Assembly (NCBI RefSeq): GCF_014904735.1
Contig: NZ_JACZCR010000045.1
Coordinates: forward strand, 1-52,088
Direction: 5' to 3'
Length of the DNA stretch: 52,088 bases
Origin: Microbulbifer hainanensis
GTDB taxonomy: Bacteria; Pseudomonadota; Gammaproteobacteria; Pseudomonadales; Cellvibrionaceae
In this document: positions 11,801-20,533 of the stretch, in pieces
How positions within the stretch are numbered: the stretch's first letter is position 1
How the letters are laid out: each line of letters opens with the position of its first letter
Translations under genes and position numbers: made by a program
Notes under the pieces: generated by a model
The model's database searches: none
The model's input: the letters and a program-made list of their open reading frames with translations, nothing else
What the model was told of the DNA's origin: nothing

Positions 11801-13316
11801 AGTAGTCGTACAGTGAGCGGTTGTGACGGGACAGTACCGCCATCGGCGTGTCATCGCCCATGGAGCCGACGGCCTCCTGGCCGGCTTCGGCCATCGGACG
11901 CACGACCGAGTCCCGCTCTTCCATCGAGGAACTGAACAGCTTCTGGTAGACCTTGAACTGCTCGTAGGAAAAATTGTTGTCGACCGGCGCAGTGACCAGA
12001 GTCGAGCGAATGCGCCGCGCCTTATCTTTCAGCCAGCGCTTGTAGGGCTGTGAGCGCTTGAGCTTGTCGTCGATATCGGCGGTGTGCAGCAGCTTGCCCT
12101 CGCGGGTATCCACCGACAGCATTTGGCCGGGACCCAGACGCCCCTTGGCGACCACGTCTTCCGGTGCATAGTCGTAGGTACCGATCTCCGACGCGACCGT
12201 AATGATGTCGTCTTTGGTAATGACCCAGCGCGACGGCCGCAGGCCGTTGCGATCCAGGGTACAGACGGCGTAGCGGCCGTCGGTCATGACCAGGCCGGCG
12301 GGGCCATCCCAGGGCTCCATATGCATGGAGATATATTCGTAAAACCCGCGTAGATCCGGATCCATGCTCTCGACATTCTGCCAGGCCGGCGGCACCAGCA
12401 TGCGCACGGCGCGGTGCAGCTCCATACCGCCGGCGATCAGCATTTCCAGCATGTTGTCGAGGCTGGAGGAATCGGATCCCTCGCGGTTGACCAGCGGGGC
12501 CAGCTCGGAAAGCTCCGGCAACAGCTCGCTGGCAAACTTCGGTGTGCGGGCCACGGACCAGTTGCGGTTGCCGGTGATGGTGTTGATCTCGCCATTGTGC
12601 GCCAGCAGGCGGAACGGCTGCGCCAGCGGCCAGCGCGGCATGGTATTGGTGGAAAAGCGCTGGTGGAAAACGCAGATGGCAGTTTCCAGGCGCGGATCCG
12701 CCAGCTCCGGAAAGAACTTTGGCAGGTCTGCCGGAATCATCAATCCCTTATACGAGAGCACACTGGTGGACAGGCTGGCGATGTAGACGCCCTCACCCAG
12801 CTGCTGCTCGGCCTTGCGGCGGGCGACAAACAGGCGCGCATTGAAGCGGGCCTCGCCGAGCGGTTCCGCGGCGTCATTGATCAGCAAGTGCTCGAATCGG
12901 GGCAGAGATTCTTTGGCAATCGGGCCGAGACACTCGTTATTGGTGGGCACCGGTCGCCAGCCGACGACGCACATGCCCTGGGCCTCCAGCTCGCCGGCGA
13001 GAATGTCGCGGGCAGCCTGCGCAGCCGCCTCGTCCAGGGGCAGCATGATGGCACCCACGGCGTAGGCATCGGTCAGCTCGGCGCCGAACAGGTCCCGGGC
13101 TTCCGCGCGCAAGAAAGCGTCCGGTTTCTGCAGCAGCAGGCCGCAGCCGTCACCGGTCTTGCCGTCAGCGGCGATACCGCCGCGGTGCGTCATGCAGGTC
13201 AGCGACTCGATGGCCGTCTGCACGAGCTTGTGACTGGTCTTGCCTTTCAAATGCGCGATGAGGCCAAAACCGCAGTTGTCCTTGAACTCATCCAACCGAT
13301 ACAGACCGCTACCCAT
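8868..13316 (-). CDS. gltB: Glutamate synthase [NADPH] large subunit
   Basis: GltB takes the amide nitrogen of glutamine and reductively aminates 2-oxoglutarate, giving two glutamates. The 1482-residue protein has an N-terminal Ntn-type glutaminase domain whose nucleophile Cys follows a short propeptide (in [14 protein letters not shown]), a central domain, an FMN/3Fe-4S synthase domain ([20 protein letters not shown], then [13 protein letters not shown] for the cluster) and a C-terminal beta-helix domain rich in GxxGG repeats. I chose the ATG at 13316 because GAGGA lies 5 bases upstream and pseudomonad GltB begins similarly; the open frame reaches 13541 but crosses a terminator hairpin. Operon with gltD. 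Confidence 0.97.
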   Translation of the reverse strand: MGSGLYRLDEFKDNCGFGLIAHLKGKTSHKLVQTAIESLTCMTHRGGIAADGKTGDGCGLLLQKPDAFLRAEARDLFGAELTDAYAVGAIMLPLDEAAAQAARDILAGELEAQGMCVVGWRPVPTNNECLGPIAKESLPRFEHLLINDAAEPLGEARFNARLFVARRKAEQQLGEGVYIASLSTSVLSYKGLMIPADLPKFFPELADPRLETAICVFHQRFSTNTMPRWPLAQPFRLLAHNGEINTITGNRNWSVARTPKFASELLPELSELAPLVNREGSDSSSLDNMLEMLIAGGMELHRAVRMLVPPAWQNVESMDPDLRGFYEYISMHMEPWDGPAGLVMTDGRYAVCTLDRNGLRPSRWVITKDDIITVASEIGTYDYAPEDVVAKGRLGPGQMLSVDTREGKLLHTADIDDKLKRSQPYKRWLKDKARRIRSTLVTAPVDNNFSYEQFKVYQKLFSSSMEERDSVVRPMAEAGQEAVGSMGDDTPMAVLSRHNRSLYDYFRQQFAQVTNPPIDPLRETVVMSLETCLGREKSVFEETPEHADRVILSSPVLSHMKYTALLELDRPGFEAKIFDLNYDPAQLDLKAAIEKLCADVEASVRAGSVIVVLSDRHIREDRLPIDALLATGAVHHHLVHAGLRCDSNIVVDTASARDSHQLACLVGVGATAVHPYFSYSIINHLIETGELLLDAAEAQKNYRNGIIKGLLKILSKMGISTVASYRGALLFELVGLDRDVVDLCFPGAPSRIQGAGFADLQEDAAARAKLAWKPRKPVSPGGLHKFVYGQEYHAFNPDVVKSLQQAVRTGDYSAWRDYAELVNKRPVATLRDLLALKDDLQPIPLEEVEPAEKILRRFDSAAMSLGALSPEAHESLAQAMNRLGGRSNSGEGGEDPARFGTDKVSKIKQVASGRFGVTPHYLVNAEVLQIKVAQGAKPGEGGQLPGGKVNELIARLRYSVPGVTLISPPPHHDIYSIEDLAQLIYDLKQVNPDALVSVKLVSRPGVGTIAAGVAKAYADLITISGYDGGTAASPITSIRYAGSPWELGLAETHQTLRANDLRDKVRVQTDGGLKSGLDVVKAAMLGAESFGFGTAPMVALGCKYLRICHLNNCATGVATQNKDLRDEHYIGTVEMAMNFFKFVAEETREWMARLGVRTMEELVGRVDLLQALEGETAKQQKLDLSPLLHTDELLQTKPQTCQIPHNDPWDKGALAERMVEEMLPAIETLSGGEFSYQVTNCDRSIGARLSGEIARRHGNQGMVEAPVKLHLKGVAGQSFGVWNAGGLEMYLEGDANDYVGKGMAGGKLVIRPPQNSAFASQDTSIVGNTCLYGATGGKLFAAGRAGERFGVRNSGAFAVVEGAGDHCCEYMTGGMVAVLGDTGVNFGAGMTGGFAYVLDLERNFFDKCNHELIELRRISSESLEPYQSHLREVIEEYAAETRSEWGAELLDNFDDYLSRFWLVKPKAASLAGLLSDVRKRGE

Positions 13317-13624
13317 AGAATTCCTCATCGTTATCGTTTGAAGCTCGCGACATGCAGCGCGACCGCTGCGTCGCAAACTAGCCAGACGTGCCGTTGGCGC
13401 CACCATACCCCACGGACAAAAAAAGCCCGCTGGCGGGCTTTTTTTATTGAATTTGTTATATCCCGGGTTTTCCTCGGGGGCGCGCAATGTTACTTGCGCC
13501 CCCCTGGAATTGCAAGGTTTGGCAGATTTATCTTCTGCCAATAACCCAAGAAACAGGCTTATCTTCTTTTTGGGAACAGTATCGCGAAATAGTCCTCAGC
13601 TTGCCTGTATTTTTGGGCTGACGG
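13317..13624. other. gltB-aroB intergenic region with two palindromes and a terminator
   Basis: No gene is seen. It holds a terminator (13418-13445), an imperfect GC-rich palindrome (13476-13504, arms GGGGGCGC.. and ..GCGCCCCC), and a perfect 8+8 inverted repeat TTGGCAGA/TCTGCCAA (13519-13526 and 13534-13541). In Pseudomonas a SPOR-domain (DamX-like) gene sits between aroB and gltB; none is present. The palindromes could be regulatory sites for gltB or RNA structure at the 3' end of the aroB transcript. Confidence 0.6.
13418..13445 (-). terminator. Rho-independent terminator after aroB
   Basis: A 13-base-pair perfect stem made of an A7 tract plus GCCCGC, a 2-base loop, and GCGGGC plus T7. 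On the minus strand it ends the pilMNOPQ-aroK-aroB transcript. It lies about 100 bases before the gltB start, so it would also act on any gltB transcript starting further upstream. Confidence 0.85.
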
Positions 13625-14710
13625 TCATACCGCGCCACAGCGCTGCAGCGCCTCGACGAGCTGGTTCTCTGGAGTGTCGTCGACGATTTCCGCATCGCCG
13701 AGCGCCCCGAGCAATACCAGGCGCAGGCGACCATCGAGCACTTTTTTATCGACGGCCATGGCGTCGACAAACTGCGCCACCGTCATACCCTCGGGCGCCC
13801 CACAGGGCAAGCCGGCAACCTCAAGCAGCGCCCGAATCCGTCCCACCAGGGCCATATCGATACTGCCGCGCAACGCCGACAGCTCCGCCGCCATCACCAT
13901 GCCCGCAGCAACTGCCTCGCCGTGCAACCAGCTGCCATAGCCCTGTACCGCCTCAATCGCATGGCCAAAGGTGTGACCAAAATTCAAAATAGCGCGGCGA
14001 CCGGATTCGCGCTCGTCTTCGGCGACAACCGCCGCCTTATCTCGACAGCTGCGCTCCACGGCATAGGCCAGCGCCTCGGGATCCCGCTCGAGCAGCCGCA
14101 GCATATTGGTTTCCAGCCAGCCGAAAAATGGCGCATCGCAAATCAGGCCGTACTTGATCACTTCGGCGATTCCGGCCGCCAGCTCTCGTTCGGGCAGAGT
14201 CGCCAGTGTATCCATATCCGCAAGGACCAGTTTCGGCTGATGGAAGGCGCCGATCATGTTCTTGCCCAGGGGGTGATTGACGCCGGTCTTGCCGCCGACG
14301 GAGGAATCTACCTGCGAGAGCAGGGTGGTGGGAATCTGAATGAAATCGACGCCGCGCTGGTAGCAGGCGGCGGCAAAGCCCGTCATATCGCCGACGACAC
14401 CGCCGCCGAGCGCAATCAGCGTCGTGCTGCGGTTGTGGCGCTTTTCAAGCAGGAGGTCAAAGATGCGATTGACGGTCTCGAGCGTCTTGAACGCTTCGCC
14501 GTCCGGCAGTTCTACCACATCCAGCTTGTCGAAGCCGGGCAGCCCCTGCAGCAGCCTGGCGAGATAGCGGGGCCCAACGGTCTCGTTGGTGACCACGCAG
14601 ACCTGTTTGCCGCGAATATAGGGCAGCAGCTGCTGCGAATCACCCAGTAACTTTGAGCCAATGACGATGGGATAACTGCGTTCTCCCAGCTCCACATTCA
14701 GACAGTGCAC
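13625..14710 (-). CDS. aroB: 3-dehydroquinate synthase
   Basis: AroB makes 3-dehydroquinate from DAHP, the second step of the shikimate pathway, using NAD and Zn. The 361-residue protein shows the NAD-binding [19 protein letters not shown] block (about 102-120), [21 protein letters not shown] (about 126-147) and [10 protein letters not shown]. Zinc ligands are expected at the Glu in [11 protein letters not shown] and the His in [11 protein letters not shown]. The GTG start has GGAGG 5 bases upstream. It lies downstream of aroK with 67 bases between, in the usual pilQ-aroK-aroB order. Confidence 0.97.
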   Translation of the reverse strand: MHCLNVELGERSYPIVIGSKLLGDSQQLLPYIRGKQVCVVTNETVGPRYLARLLQGLPGFDKLDVVELPDGEAFKTLETVNRIFDLLLEKRHNRSTTLIALGGGVVGDMTGFAAACYQRGVDFIQIPTTLLSQVDSSVGGKTGVNHPLGKNMIGAFHQPKLVLADMDTLATLPERELAAGIAEVIKYGLICDAPFFGWLETNMLRLLERDPEALAYAVERSCRDKAAVVAEDERESGRRAILNFGHTFGHAIEAVQGYGSWLHGEAVAAGMVMAAELSALRGSIDMALVGRIRALLEVAGLPCGAPEGMTVAQFVDAMAVDKKVLDGRLRLVLLGALGDAEIVDDTPENQLVEALQRCGAV

Positions 14711-14777
14711 GGCGCCCTCCGATTGGCTAGTTTGCGCTTTTGCGGGAAGCGCACTGTAGCACAGAGAGGAAGCTTAC

Positions 14778-15308
14778 CTACGGGGAGACACCCGACATCA
14801 GTTTATCGGCGACCATCTGTGCCGCCTGCTTGGGCGTACAGTAGTCGGTATCGCAGATAATATCCGCGACCTGTCGATAGAGGGGATCGCGCTCTTCGAC
14901 CAGCTCGACGATGCGTGTACGCGGATTGGGAACCTGCAGTAGCGGCCGGTTGCTGTTCTTGGAGGTGCGCTCGAGCAACTGCTCGATACTGGCCTGCAGA
15001 TAGACCACCTGGCCCTGCTGCGACAGCAGCTGGCGGTTTTCCTCCAGCAAGACAATGCCACCACCAGTCGCCACTACCTGGGTAGGGCCAGCACACAGAT
15101 CGCGCAGGACCTCGCTCTCGCGACGGCGGAAACCCGCCTCACCCTCGACATCGAAAATCCAGGGGATATCGGCGCCAGTGCGCTCTTCCAGCACCTTGTC
15201 GGAATCGGCAAATGGCAGCTGCAACTGCGCTGCCAGCAATTTGCCGATGGTGGACTTGCCGGCCCCCATGGGGCCGACCAGAAAGATAGAACGGTTTATC
15301 TGGCTCAC
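14778..15308 (-). CDS. aroK: Shikimate kinase
   Basis: AroK phosphorylates shikimate with ATP. The 176-residue protein has the P-loop GPMGAGKST (12-20), the shikimate-binding DSD (about 36-38), the GEAGFRRRE motif (about 57-65) and the GGGIVL motif (about 81-86). Length is typical. The GTG start overlaps the pilQ stop by four bases (GTGA), so it is translationally coupled to the pilus operon. The pilQ-aroK-aroB linkage is widespread in gammaproteobacteria. Confidence 0.96.
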   Translation of the reverse strand: MSQINRSIFLVGPMGAGKSTIGKLLAAQLQLPFADSDKVLEERTGADIPWIFDVEGEAGFRRRESEVLRDLCAGPTQVVATGGGIVLLEENRQLLSQQGQVVYLQASIEQLLERTSKNSNRPLLQVPNPRTRIVELVEERDPLYRQVADIICDTDYCTPKQAAQMVADKLMSGVSP

Positions 15309-17566
15309 TTGCTCAGGAAAAGATCGTTCTCCATGATCCGCGGCGTGATGAAGATCAGCAGTTCGCGCTTGTCATCGCTGCGGGTCTTTTTCTTGAACAG
15401 GTTGCCCAGGTAGGGGATGTCGCCGAGCAGCGGGATCTTGGTTTCGCCCTCGATTTTCTGACTCTCGAAAATACCACCCAGCACAATGGTCTCACCGTTG
15501 CGCACCAGCACCTTGGTCTGCAGCGAGTTCACATTGATGGTCGGAACTCCGGTGGTACCCGCCAGCTGGCCGACACTGTCCTGGTTGATATCCAGATCCA
15601 TAATGATGTTGTCGTCCGGCGTAATCTGCGGGGTCACGTTCAACTGCAGCACCGCTTCACGGAAAGTCACGGACGCGGCACCGGAGGAAGTGGCTTCCAG
15701 GTATGGAATTTCCACACCGGACTGGATATTGGCTTCCTGCTTGTCCCCGGTCACCACCTTCGGCTGGGAGACGATTTCCGCCTTGCCCACATCTTCCAGC
15801 GCGGACAGTTCCAGGCCGACAAAGAAGTTGTTCTTCAGGATGGAGTAGGCGATGTTACCGGCGGCATTCTGCACGCCAAGATCAACCAGCAGGGTATCGT
15901 TAAGATTGGGCGTCCAGGTTTGCACTTTGACCGGATCACCGTTGGCATCGAGGATCTGCTGACCCGTCTGGATATCGTAAGCGTCCCCTTGGGTCTGGTT
16001 ATCCCCCAATAGGTAGGAACCGTCCAGGGAACCGACACCTTCACCAATACCATTGTTGAGATTGTGGTGCTCACCGTAATTCCAGCGCACGCCCAGCTCT
16101 TTCATAAAGTCAGTGTTGGCATTAACGATCCGCGCCTCGATCATCACCTGGCGGATCGGCACATCGACCGCAGCGATCAAATCGCGGAACTGGGCAATCT
16201 TCTCTTCGGTATCCGTGAGGATGATGGTATTAGTGCGTTCGTCGACAATAGCGCTGCCGCGGGCGGAGAGGATGCCCTGCTGTCGATTGTCATTAGCATT
16301 CTGCTGGCCGCCGGCGAAGTTGCCCTGACTCGCTCCGCCCTGCTGCTGCCTGCCGGAAAACAGCGTAAACAGCTCCTTCGCGTCGGCGTAGCGCACCTGG
16401 ATGTACTCGGTGCGCAGCGGCGCCAGCTCCTGCAACTGCTTGCGCGTCTCCAGCTCCTGGCGCTCGCGCTCGGCGATCTCCGCTGCGGGCGCCACCATGA
16501 TCACATTGCCCTCCTGGCGCTTGTCCAGGCCTTTCGCCTTCAGGATCAGCTCCAGCGCCTGGTCCCAGGGCACACCGTCGAGGCGCAGGGTAATCCGGCC
16601 CTCTACAGTGTCGCTGGCCACCAGGTTGAGATCGGTGAAGTCGGCGATCAACTGCAGCACCGAGCGCACTTCAATGTCCTGAAAGTTCAGGGACAGCTTC
16701 TCGCCGCTGAACTGGAACTCCTTCTTCTTCTCCTGCACCTCGGCGGTGGTCAGCGGTTTGACGCTGAGGACATACTGGTTGTCCGCCTGGTAGGCCAGGT
16801 AATCGTAATCCGAACCCTTGGGATCGACGGAGATAACAGTGTTGCGGCCATCGTAGTCCACGGTGATGGAATTCACCGGTGTGGCGAAGTCGGTCACATC
16901 CAGGCGCTGGCGCAATGCAGCGGGCAGCTCTGCACCGAGGAATGTCAGCAGGATCTTGCCCTTGGTGCGTTCCACATCGATATTCACAGCCGGGTCGGTC
17001 AGGCTGACGATGACCTTGCCCTCACCCGCCTCACCGCGGCGGAAGTCCACATTGCTGATCGCAACATTGCTCGCCGCCTGGAATTTCTGCTGGCCACCCA
17101 AGCTCAGGCCATTGTCGTGACCGGACTTCACCGGCGCAGCGGCCATGGAAGCAGTGGTCGCGGAGTCGGCGCCGATCTCCATCACGACCTGGTTGCCCTG
17201 TCGCTCACTGGTGTATACCGGCAGCTGGTCGAGATTGACGATCAGGCGGGTGCGGTCGTCATTGGAGACCACCACAGCGCTGCGCGCACCACCGATACCG
17301 AGCGAATATTTCTTTTTCGGCAGTGAGCTTTCCACACCGGCGAAGTCCATCACGATACGCGCGGGCTTCTCGATGGTGTAGCCCGTCGGCTCCGGCGGAA
17401 CGTCACTGAAAGTCAGGCGCAGCTGCACGCGGCCACCCGGCAATTCGGAAAACTGAATGTCGTTGAGCTGATTGGTCTGTGCCAGCAAAATCCCAGGCAT
17501 CATTGCCAGACCCAGCAACACAACCCGTAACGGAGCCAACACTTTGGCGAGTTGCTTGTTGATCAT
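15305..17566 (-). CDS. pilQ: Type IV pilus secretin PilQ
   Basis: PilQ forms the outer-membrane pore through which the pilus passes. The 753-residue precursor has a signal peptide (about 1-29, hydrophobic stretch ending LLAQ), two AMIN-type peptidoglycan-binding domains (about 30-240), secretin N0/N1 domains (about 290-460) and the C-terminal secretin barrel (about 520-745) with EIVSQPKVVTGDKQEANIQ and VPTINVNSLQTKVLVRNGETIVLGGIF. A Gln/Asn-rich loop lies near 405-425. It overlaps the pilP stop by one base (TAATG) and the aroK start by four. Very sure. Confidence 0.97.
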   Translation of the reverse strand: MINKQLAKVLAPLRVVLLGLAMMPGILLAQTNQLNDIQFSELPGGRVQLRLTFSDVPPEPTGYTIEKPARIVMDFAGVESSLPKKKYSLGIGGARSAVVVSNDDRTRLIVNLDQLPVYTSERQGNQVVMEIGADSATTASMAAAPVKSGHDNGLSLGGQQKFQAASNVAISNVDFRRGEAGEGKVIVSLTDPAVNIDVERTKGKILLTFLGAELPAALRQRLDVTDFATPVNSITVDYDGRNTVISVDPKGSDYDYLAYQADNQYVLSVKPLTTAEVQEKKKEFQFSGEKLSLNFQDIEVRSVLQLIADFTDLNLVASDTVEGRITLRLDGVPWDQALELILKAKGLDKRQEGNVIMVAPAAEIAERERQELETRKQLQELAPLRTEYIQVRYADAKELFTLFSGRQQQGGASQGNFAGGQQNANDNRQQGILSARGSAIVDERTNTIILTDTEEKIAQFRDLIAAVDVPIRQVMIEARIVNANTDFMKELGVRWNYGEHHNLNNGIGEGVGSLDGSYLLGDNQTQGDAYDIQTGQQILDANGDPVKVQTWTPNLNDTLLVDLGVQNAAGNIAYSILKNNFFVGLELSALEDVGKAEIVSQPKVVTGDKQEANIQSGVEIPYLEATSSGAASVTFREAVLQLNVTPQITPDDNIIMDLDINQDSVGQLAGTTGVPTINVNSLQTKVLVRNGETIVLGGIFESQKIEGETKIPLLGDIPYLGNLFKKKTRSDDKRELLIFITPRIMENDLFLSK

Positions 17567-18096
17567 TATTGGTTGTCCTTCTCTTCCAAAGTCAGCGCCC
17601 GCGGCCGCTCAATCCAGCCACCGGTGCCATCCGGTACGATTTCCAGAATATCCAGCTGCGTCGGGGTCGCATTGACCACGCGCCCGTGATTCTTACCCAG
17701 ATGGTTGCCCACCGTAATGCGGTGGATACCGCCATCGCCATCATTGATCAGCGCCCAGAGCTGTCCGGCGCGGGACAATGTGCCGACCATCGACAGCGCA
17801 TCGAACGGAAAACGCTCGAGTAGCTCCGGCTGGCGGTTCAGGTCCGGCGCCACATCCAGTTTGCGCCCCACTATGCGCTGGTCGGATTCCAGCACCGGGC
17901 GGGCAAACGGGCTGCGCAGGGCCGCAGCACTGTAGACATAGGGGCTGTAAGGAGTGAACGTCGGGATCGGCTCGATCTGACCTTTCGGCTTGTGCTTTAC
18001 CGCCGCCATTTTCTGGCGCAGATCACTGTGATCACCATTCAGGCTACAACCGGTCAGTGCCAGTATTGCAGTAGTCAGGGCTAGGTAGTTTTTCAT
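17566..18096 (-). CDS. pilP: Type IV pilus lipoprotein PilP
   Basis: PilP is an inner-membrane lipoprotein linking PilNO to the secretin PilQ. The 176-residue precursor has a lipobox LTGC (Cys about 17), a proline-rich flexible stretch (about 35-55), then a small C-terminal beta domain (about 85-170) with MVGTLSRAGQLWALINDGDGGIHRITVGNHLGKNHGRV split around the usual HQ-domain-like core. Its ATG overlaps the pilO stop by four bases. Position between pilO and pilQ is decisive. Confidence 0.95.
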   Translation of the reverse strand: MKNYLALTTAILALTGCSLNGDHSDLRQKMAAVKHKPKGQIEPIPTFTPYSPYVYSAAALRSPFARPVLESDQRIVGRKLDVAPDLNRQPELLERFPFDALSMVGTLSRAGQLWALINDGDGGIHRITVGNHLGKNHGRVVNATPTQLDILEIVPDGTGGWIERPRALTLEEKDNQ

Positions 18097-18716
18097 CCCT
18101 CGTCCCCCCCCTGCTCTTTGTAGCGGTAGGTCTTGGCGTTGATCACCATATTGAGCAGCGCACCGCCGTCCTTGCTGGCCTCGATATTAAAATCGTGCAG
18201 AGTGACGATACGCGGCATGCCAGCGATGCCACTGATGAATGCGCCGAATTCGTGATAGCCGCCCTGCACCTCGATGCGGATCGGCAGCTCTACATAAAAT
18301 TCGCCAACCTGCTCGTCTTCGAGCTGAACCTTCTTGATGGTGAGACCACTTCCGCGACCATATTCGTCGATATCGTCGAGCAGGCCGGGAACCTCGGTAT
18401 CTTTCGGCAACTGCTTCAGCAGCGCACCAAAAGTCTCTTCCATTTCCGCCAGCTGTTCGCGATAGGCATCCAGGTTGGCCGCTTCGAATGATTTCTTTTC
18501 AAACTGCGTGAAAAGCTCATTTTCCTTATTGGCAGCGAACTCAAGCTGTTGATAGCGGTCTTTAATAAACAGGTAGTAGCCCCCGGCCATCAGAACGGCA
18601 GCGATCACCACCAGCAGCACTATGCGTCCTGCCAGTGGCCATACCCCCACGCGCGAGAAATCGATATCGTTGATATCGAACTCGTTGAGCTTTTTAAGCG
18701 TATCCTCCAATGCCAT
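18093..18716 (-). CDS. pilO: Type IV pilus alignment protein PilO
   Basis: PilO pairs with PilN in the inner-membrane alignment subcomplex. The 207-residue protein has a short cytoplasmic N-terminus, one membrane helix (about 27-50), a coiled-coil region (about 52-98) and a C-terminal ferredoxin-like periplasmic domain (about 105-200). AGGA precedes the ATG. It lies 12 bases after pilN and overlaps pilP by four. The name comes from architecture and operon position; sequence conservation in this family is low. Confidence 0.94.
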   Translation of the reverse strand: MALEDTLKKLNEFDINDIDFSRVGVWPLAGRIVLLVVIAAVLMAGGYYLFIKDRYQQLEFAANKENELFTQFEKKSFEAANLDAYREQLAEMEETFGALLKQLPKDTEVPGLLDDIDEYGRGSGLTIKKVQLEDEQVGEFYVELPIRIEVQGGYHEFGAFISGIAGMPRIVTLHDFNIEASKDGGALLNMVINAKTYRYKEQGGDEG

Positions 18717-18728
18717 GGTCAGGATCCT

Positions 18729-19307
18729 TTACTTACCGGCGTCTGCCAGTTCTTGGTCTTCTTTTTTGCGGCCGCTGACTTGCACGGTCATCTGGAAGGC
18801 GCTGGCCTGCTCGCCGAATTCAGGCTTGGCCGTTACGCCGGTGAGATTGGGTGACTCATACCACTCGGATTGATCCAGGTTGCGCATGAATGAGGAAACC
18901 CGGTTGTTGGACTCCGCGACCCCCGCAATCTGTACGGTATTGCCAGAGCGCTTGAGATTGGTGAGCCACAGCCCCTCCGGTGTTGCCCGCACCATTTCGT
19001 CGAAATAGCGCACCGACAGCGGACGGTTGCCCTGCAATTCCTGAATCACGCGCATACGGTCGATCAGCTGCTGCCGCCGCTTCTTGAGATCCTGGATCTC
19101 TTTCACCTGCTTGTTCAGCGCGTTGATTTCCGTCTGCAGTATCTGATTGCGTTCATTCTGAAAGGAAATCTGGCCATCGACGGTTTTCATCCACAAAAAT
19201 GCGGAAATCCCGGCGGCGATAACCACCAGGGCTGCGACTTGCTGGAACTCTTTCTGCTTCTGTGCGCGGAACTCCTGGCGCCAGGGCAAGAGGTTAATCT
19301 TGGCCAT
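18729..19307 (-). CDS. pilN: Type IV pilus alignment protein PilN
   Basis: PilN binds PilM through its N-terminal tail and PilO through the periplasm. The 192-residue protein starts with the PilM-binding motif INLLPWR (residues 4-10), then one membrane helix (about 22-42), a coiled coil (about 45-80) and a periplasmic domain. The ATG at 19307 has a perfect AAGGAG 7 bases upstream and starts one base after the pilM stop. An upstream in-frame ATG at 19346 lies inside pilM and is rejected. Confidence 0.96.
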   Translation of the reverse strand: MAKINLLPWRQEFRAQKQKEFQQVAALVVIAAGISAFLWMKTVDGQISFQNERNQILQTEINALNKQVKEIQDLKKRRQQLIDRMRVIQELQGNRPLSVRYFDEMVRATPEGLWLTNLKRSGNTVQIAGVAESNNRVSSFMRNLDQSEWYESPNLTGVTAKPEFGEQASAFQMTVQVSGRKKEDQELADAGK

Positions 19308-19308
19308 G

Positions 19309-20406
<1,098 letters not shown>

Positions 20407-20421
20407 TTATGAAGGTTTGAT

Positions 20422-20449
20422 GTTATAGCACTTTAAATTACAGCTGCAA
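20422..20449 (-). promoter_or_regulatory. Candidate sigma-70 promoter for pilM operon
   Basis: On the minus strand TTGCAG (plus 20444-20449) and TATAAC (plus 20422-20427) are 16 bases apart, about 37 bases before the pilM start codon. Both hexamers match the sigma-70 consensus at 4-5 of 6 positions. Confidence 0.5.
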
Positions 20450-20484
20450 CCGGCAATTGCATAGGTATCAGCGCACAATCTTCG

Positions 20485-20490
20485 TATAAT
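20485..20490 (+). promoter_or_regulatory. Candidate -10 box for mrcA
   Basis: A consensus TATAAT lies 43 bases before the mrcA start. The best -35 (TTGCAT at 20457-20462) is 22 bases away, too far for a standard promoter, so either the -35 is weak or an activator is used. Confidence 0.3.
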
Positions 20491-20533
20491 TACTCACCGG
20501 ATCCATTCAAGACGTCAAATTAGAAGCATTTGC

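Noticed and set aside
13317..13541. N-terminal extension of gltB
   Set aside because: The frame passes through a terminator; the GltB propeptide and catalytic Cys fit the start at 13316.
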